A stretch of 64,000 bases of DNA, taken from positions 434,001 through 498,000 of the forward strand of contig CANMJD010000001.1 in NCBI GenBank assembly GCA_947498155.1. Direction: 5' to 3'. Source of the DNA: an uncultured Pseudoruegeria sp. (lineage in GTDB: Bacteria; Pseudomonadota; Alphaproteobacteria; Rhodobacterales; Rhodobacteraceae). Below, one piece after another: positions 61,761-64,000 of the stretch. The position numbers were made by a program, and so were the translations under genes. The notes under the pieces were generated by a model, which ran no database searches, had not been told where the DNA came from, and saw nothing but the letters and a program-made list of their open reading frames with translations. Every line of letters begins with the position of its first letter. Position 1 is the stretch's first letter.

Positions 61761-63499
61761 GGCAAATCCTCACGCAGGACAATACGCGCACCGATGACCA
61801 AAGCATCTACGCCCGAGTTTTTGAACGTCGCAAAAGCATCAGCCGGCGCATAGACGATCGGTTCTTGAATGTTGAACGATGTATTCAGCAGAACCGGCAC
61901 CCCGGTTGCGTCGCCGAATGCGCTCAGCAGAGCATGATACAACGGGTTGGCGCTGCGGCTAACGGTGTGCACGCGGGCGGTCTGATCGGTATGGGTCACG
62001 GCGGGAATCTGATCCGCCTTTTCATCGCGCACGCGGGCCAGAATGTTCATATAGGGGCTGTCCTGATCCAGCTCGAAAAACCGCGCGGCGGCTTCTTCTG
62101 TGACGCTGGGGGCAAAGGGGCGGAACAATTCGCGTTTCTTGATTTTACGGTTGATGTCCTCACGGATCGTGTCGCGTCTCGGATCGGCCAGAAACGATCT
62201 GGCCCCCAAGGCGCGCGGGCCAAACTCCGAACGCCCCTGAAACCAAGCGATGATCTTGCCCCCCGTCAGCAGCGCCACGGTTTGCGCGATCAATTCTGCC
62301 TGCGGTAGCGGTGCACTAAGGGTAATGCCCTGCGCGGCAGCGGCGGTTTCTATGTCTGCGTCAGTATACGCCGCCCCCTGATAGGGCGAGCGGATCGACG
62401 GATAATCCGGCGCGTCCAGCTGCGTGATCACCGCCCCCACACAGCAACCGGAATCATCCGGTGCGGGTGGCACGATAATCTGATCCAGCAGACCCGATTG
62501 CAGTAACCGGCCATTGGCGGTGACATTCAGCGCACAACCGCCCGAAAGCACTGCCCTGCGTAGCTCGGGTGCTTGGGCCTGTGCGTCGGCCACAATATGT
62601 TTCAGCGCCTCTTCAAACACCGCCTGTACCGAAGCCGCCAGATTGATCTGATCCTGCGTTGGCGTCGCATCCCGCGCGCGCGGCGGGCAAAGCATATCCG
62701 TCAACGGATCGGAAAATACCCCGCGCAGCGCCAGATGGTAGTCACAGAGTTTGGTGTTCAGCCGGTAGCGTCCCTTTGGTTCCAGCCTTAGACATTCTGC
62801 CAGCAGCGCCTCTTTGTAGACAGGGGTGCCATAGGGGGCCAAGCCCATCATTTTATATTCGCCTTCCAGCATCTTGAAGCCCAGATAGCCGGTAAAGAAG
62901 CTGTAAAAATGCCCCAGTGAATTGGGCCAGCCATGGGGCGGCAATGCGCGCCGCGTCTGACCGGTCACAAGGCTGACGACAGTGGATTGAGCTTCGCCGC
63001 CGCCATCATAGGACAGCGAAATATAACTGTCCCAATCGCGCATGGCCTCGGCATAGGCTTGATGACTTTGGTGGTGATCCACATAGCGCACCGTGCATGC
63101 CGAGGGGCCATATTGCGCCGTAAGCAGTTGTTTTACCTTGAACAACGCCGCCCATGACCCTGTATCTTCGGGGCGATCTGCGTCCGGCTCCCCGGGTTTG
63201 ACCATATCCACGCATCGCCGCCCCATGGCCTTGGCCGCCTGCCAGGACCCCAGGGATTTTCGCGCAGTCTGCGCCAGACGGTGCGACAGGCGCCAGGGTT
63301 GCCAATAGACATGGATTTGCGTGACATCCGCCAAGGTAATTTGGGCGATACGCAGGCATTCCCCTACCGCCAACACCGGAAAAGCGCCGTCGTTTTTGAT
63401 CCGGCTTAAGCGTTCTTCCTCGACGGCGGCGATAAGGACCCCGTCCTTGAACACACAGGCAGCACTATTTCCCATGGTCGACAGGCCCAGACTATACAT
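61757..63499 (-). CDS. Carbamoyltransferase (NodU/CmcH/TobZ family)
   Basis: 580 residues from the ATG at 63499, where the family start YSLGLSTMGNSAACVFKDG begins; GGAG lies 10 bases before. The N-terminal Kae1-like domain has YVDHHQSHQAYAEAM and SLSYDGGGEAQS, with GEYKMMGLAPYG; the C-terminal YrdC-like domain has EFGPRALGARSFLADPR and VLLNTSFNIQEPIV. Enzymes of this family use carbamoyl phosphate and ATP to carbamoylate sugars or antibiotics (NodU on Nod factors, TobZ on tobramycin, CmcH on cephalosporins). Its acceptor here is unknown. It is the first gene of a two-gene unit with the deacetylase. Confidence 0.9.
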   Translation of the reverse strand: MYSLGLSTMGNSAACVFKDGVLIAAVEEERLSRIKNDGAFPVLAVGECLRIAQITLADVTQIHVYWQPWRLSHRLAQTARKSLGSWQAAKAMGRRCVDMVKPGEPDADRPEDTGSWAALFKVKQLLTAQYGPSACTVRYVDHHQSHQAYAEAMRDWDSYISLSYDGGGEAQSTVVSLVTGQTRRALPPHGWPNSLGHFYSFFTGYLGFKMLEGEYKMMGLAPYGTPVYKEALLAECLRLEPKGRYRLNTKLCDYHLALRGVFSDPLTDMLCPPRARDATPTQDQINLAASVQAVFEEALKHIVADAQAQAPELRRAVLSGGCALNVTANGRLLQSGLLDQIIVPPAPDDSGCCVGAVITQLDAPDYPSIRSPYQGAAYTDADIETAAAAQGITLSAPLPQAELIAQTVALLTGGKIIAWFQGRSEFGPRALGARSFLADPRRDTIREDINRKIKKRELFRPFAPSVTEEAAARFFELDQDSPYMNILARVRDEKADQIPAVTHTDQTARVHTVSRSANPLYHALLSAFGDATGVPVLLNTSFNIQEPIVYAPADAFATFKNSGVDALVIGARIVLREDLP

Positions 63500-63617
63500 G
63501 CGGCAGCGGCTCCAAATTCTTACCTTCAATGGTTTTTTGTAAAATAGATCGGCGGCTTTGACCATGGATAGCCTGCAGGGTTCTCCGCACATCCGAACAC
63601 CGTGGCGCCATTGCCTA

Positions 63618-63655
63618 AAAACAAAGCCCGCGGGCTCAATGAACCTGCGGGCTTT
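63618..63655 (-). terminator. Rho-independent terminator after the FGE-like gene
   Basis: On the minus strand AAAGCCCGC and GCGGGCTTT form a nine-base stem with a 15-base loop, followed by GTTTTTAG. It separates the FGE-like gene from the carbamoyltransferase unit. Confidence 0.75.
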
Positions 63656-63702
63656 GGGGCACCTGCGAAAGGAAAGACCCATTCTTGATTGAATGTTTGT
63701 TC

Positions 63703-64000
63703 TTATACGCTTTCATCGCTGACCAGACGCATACCAAGATGCGCTGGTGGGGTGCCCACGGCACAGCCTCCTCGGGCCGGATCACGGACCAGATAGGACA
63801 TTGCCGCGACGTGTTCGCCTCCCACGAAAAACGCCGGACACCGTTCCGGATCCATGCCCTCGGCCACGCCGGCATAGCATTCCTGCGTCCACTCCCAGAC
63901 GCTGCCATCCAGATCGACGATGCCTTCGGGATTTGTGGAAAAGCTCCCCTGCGGTTTGAGCGTGCGCGGGGTTAACCCTTCGATCAGATAAGAGGACGCC
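63703..64000 (-). CDS. Formylglycine-generating-enzyme (SUMF1/NirV-like) family protein, N-terminal part outside window
   Basis: The last 98 codons and the TAA are present; the gene continues past the right edge. The frame reads GIVDLDGSVWEWTQECYAG, then VGGEHVAAMSYLVRDPARGG and CAVGTPPAHLGMRLVSDE, which are the C-terminal FGE-sulfatase fold signatures (GxVWEW, RGG, GFRLV-like end). The CAVGTPP ending resembles NirV, the SUMF1-like protein next to nirK in Rhodobacter. If so, nitrite reductase genes should lie just beyond the window. Family is firm; the NirV subtype is a guess. Confidence 0.75.
   Translation of the reverse strand, partial: ASSYLIEGLTPRTLKPQGSFSTNPEGIVDLDGSVWEWTQECYAGVAEGMDPERCPAFFVGGEHVAAMSYLVRDPARGGCAVGTPPAHLGMRLVSDESV

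Overview
The window looks like chromosomal DNA of an alphaproteobacterium of the Rhodobacterales (Roseobacter/Rhodobacteraceae type). Pointers are the pyrH-frr-uppS-cdsA-dxr-rseP / bamA-skp-fabZ-lpxA-lpxI-lpxB order with LpxI instead of LpxH, the aglEFGAK alpha-glucoside cassette with a divergent LacI regulator, a Mur-type Fur protein, a BMP-type nucleobase transporter next to a CodA-family deaminase, and many Asp/Glu/Ala-rich proteins with moderately high GC. No integrase, insertion sequence, prophage or CRISPR array was seen; the DNA reads as ordinary core plus catabolic chromosome, densely packed, with both edge genes cut.

Layout. 1-891: end-truncated glycerate 2-kinase. 1.09-7.04 kb: substrate-binding protein, ATPase and two permeases for a nucleobase/nucleoside, then a CodA-like pyrimidine deaminase. 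7.17-12.57 kb (minus): beta-oxidation operon (acyl-CoA dehydrogenase, thiolase, FadB/FadJ-type enzyme). 12.9-21.4 kb: single genes (SCP2 domain, CoxG-like SRPBCC, small secreted proteins, a glycosyltransferase-like protein, MetY, SIMPL protein, an 819-residue GspL/PilP-like membrane protein, a lytic transglycosylase). 21.4-27.8 kb: MazG, an orphan iron-binding periplasmic protein, nucleoside hydrolase, GNAT, SelO, an EEP-fold hydrolase and Fur/Mur. 27.8-39.8 kb (minus): envelope biogenesis supercluster, split by a terminator and a 45-codon membrane microprotein gene between rseP and bamA. 40.0-40.9 kb: miaA. 41.0-48.6 kb: AraC regulator, a complete peptide/opine-type ABC transporter and an ABM-domain protein. 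48.9-50.1 kb: lytic transglycosylase and ssb. 50.2-59.0 kb: aglEFGAK (minus) with divergent aglR and glk. 59.0-64.0 kb: holin-like membrane protein, cobT, tRNA-Met(CAU), a polysaccharide deacetylase/carbamoyltransferase pair, and the end of a formylglycine-generating-enzyme-like gene.

How it fits together. Three ABC importers feed short local pathways: nucleobase uptake to deamination, alpha-glucosides to cytoplasmic glucose (AglA) to glucose-6-phosphate (Glk), and an unknown SBP_bac_5 substrate. All three have a stem-loop directly after the binding-protein gene, a common device for making more binding protein than membrane components. Regulatory DNA is readable at several points: a TTGAC-N6-GTCAA dyad before the nucleobase operon, two identical CAAAGCGCTTTG palindromes in the agl divergent region, a different LacI-like palindrome before glk, and helically phased direct repeats between the AraC gene and the transporter it probably controls.

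Most rewarding points: the CodA-family protein has Cys where E. coli CodA has its discriminating Asp314, which suggests a 5-methylcytosine deaminase; the 819-residue GspL/PilP-like fusion with a slippage-prone linker; the unannotated 45-residue membrane protein; and the carbamoyltransferase/deacetylase pair. All assignments are from reading translations and motifs by eye; no database search was run.
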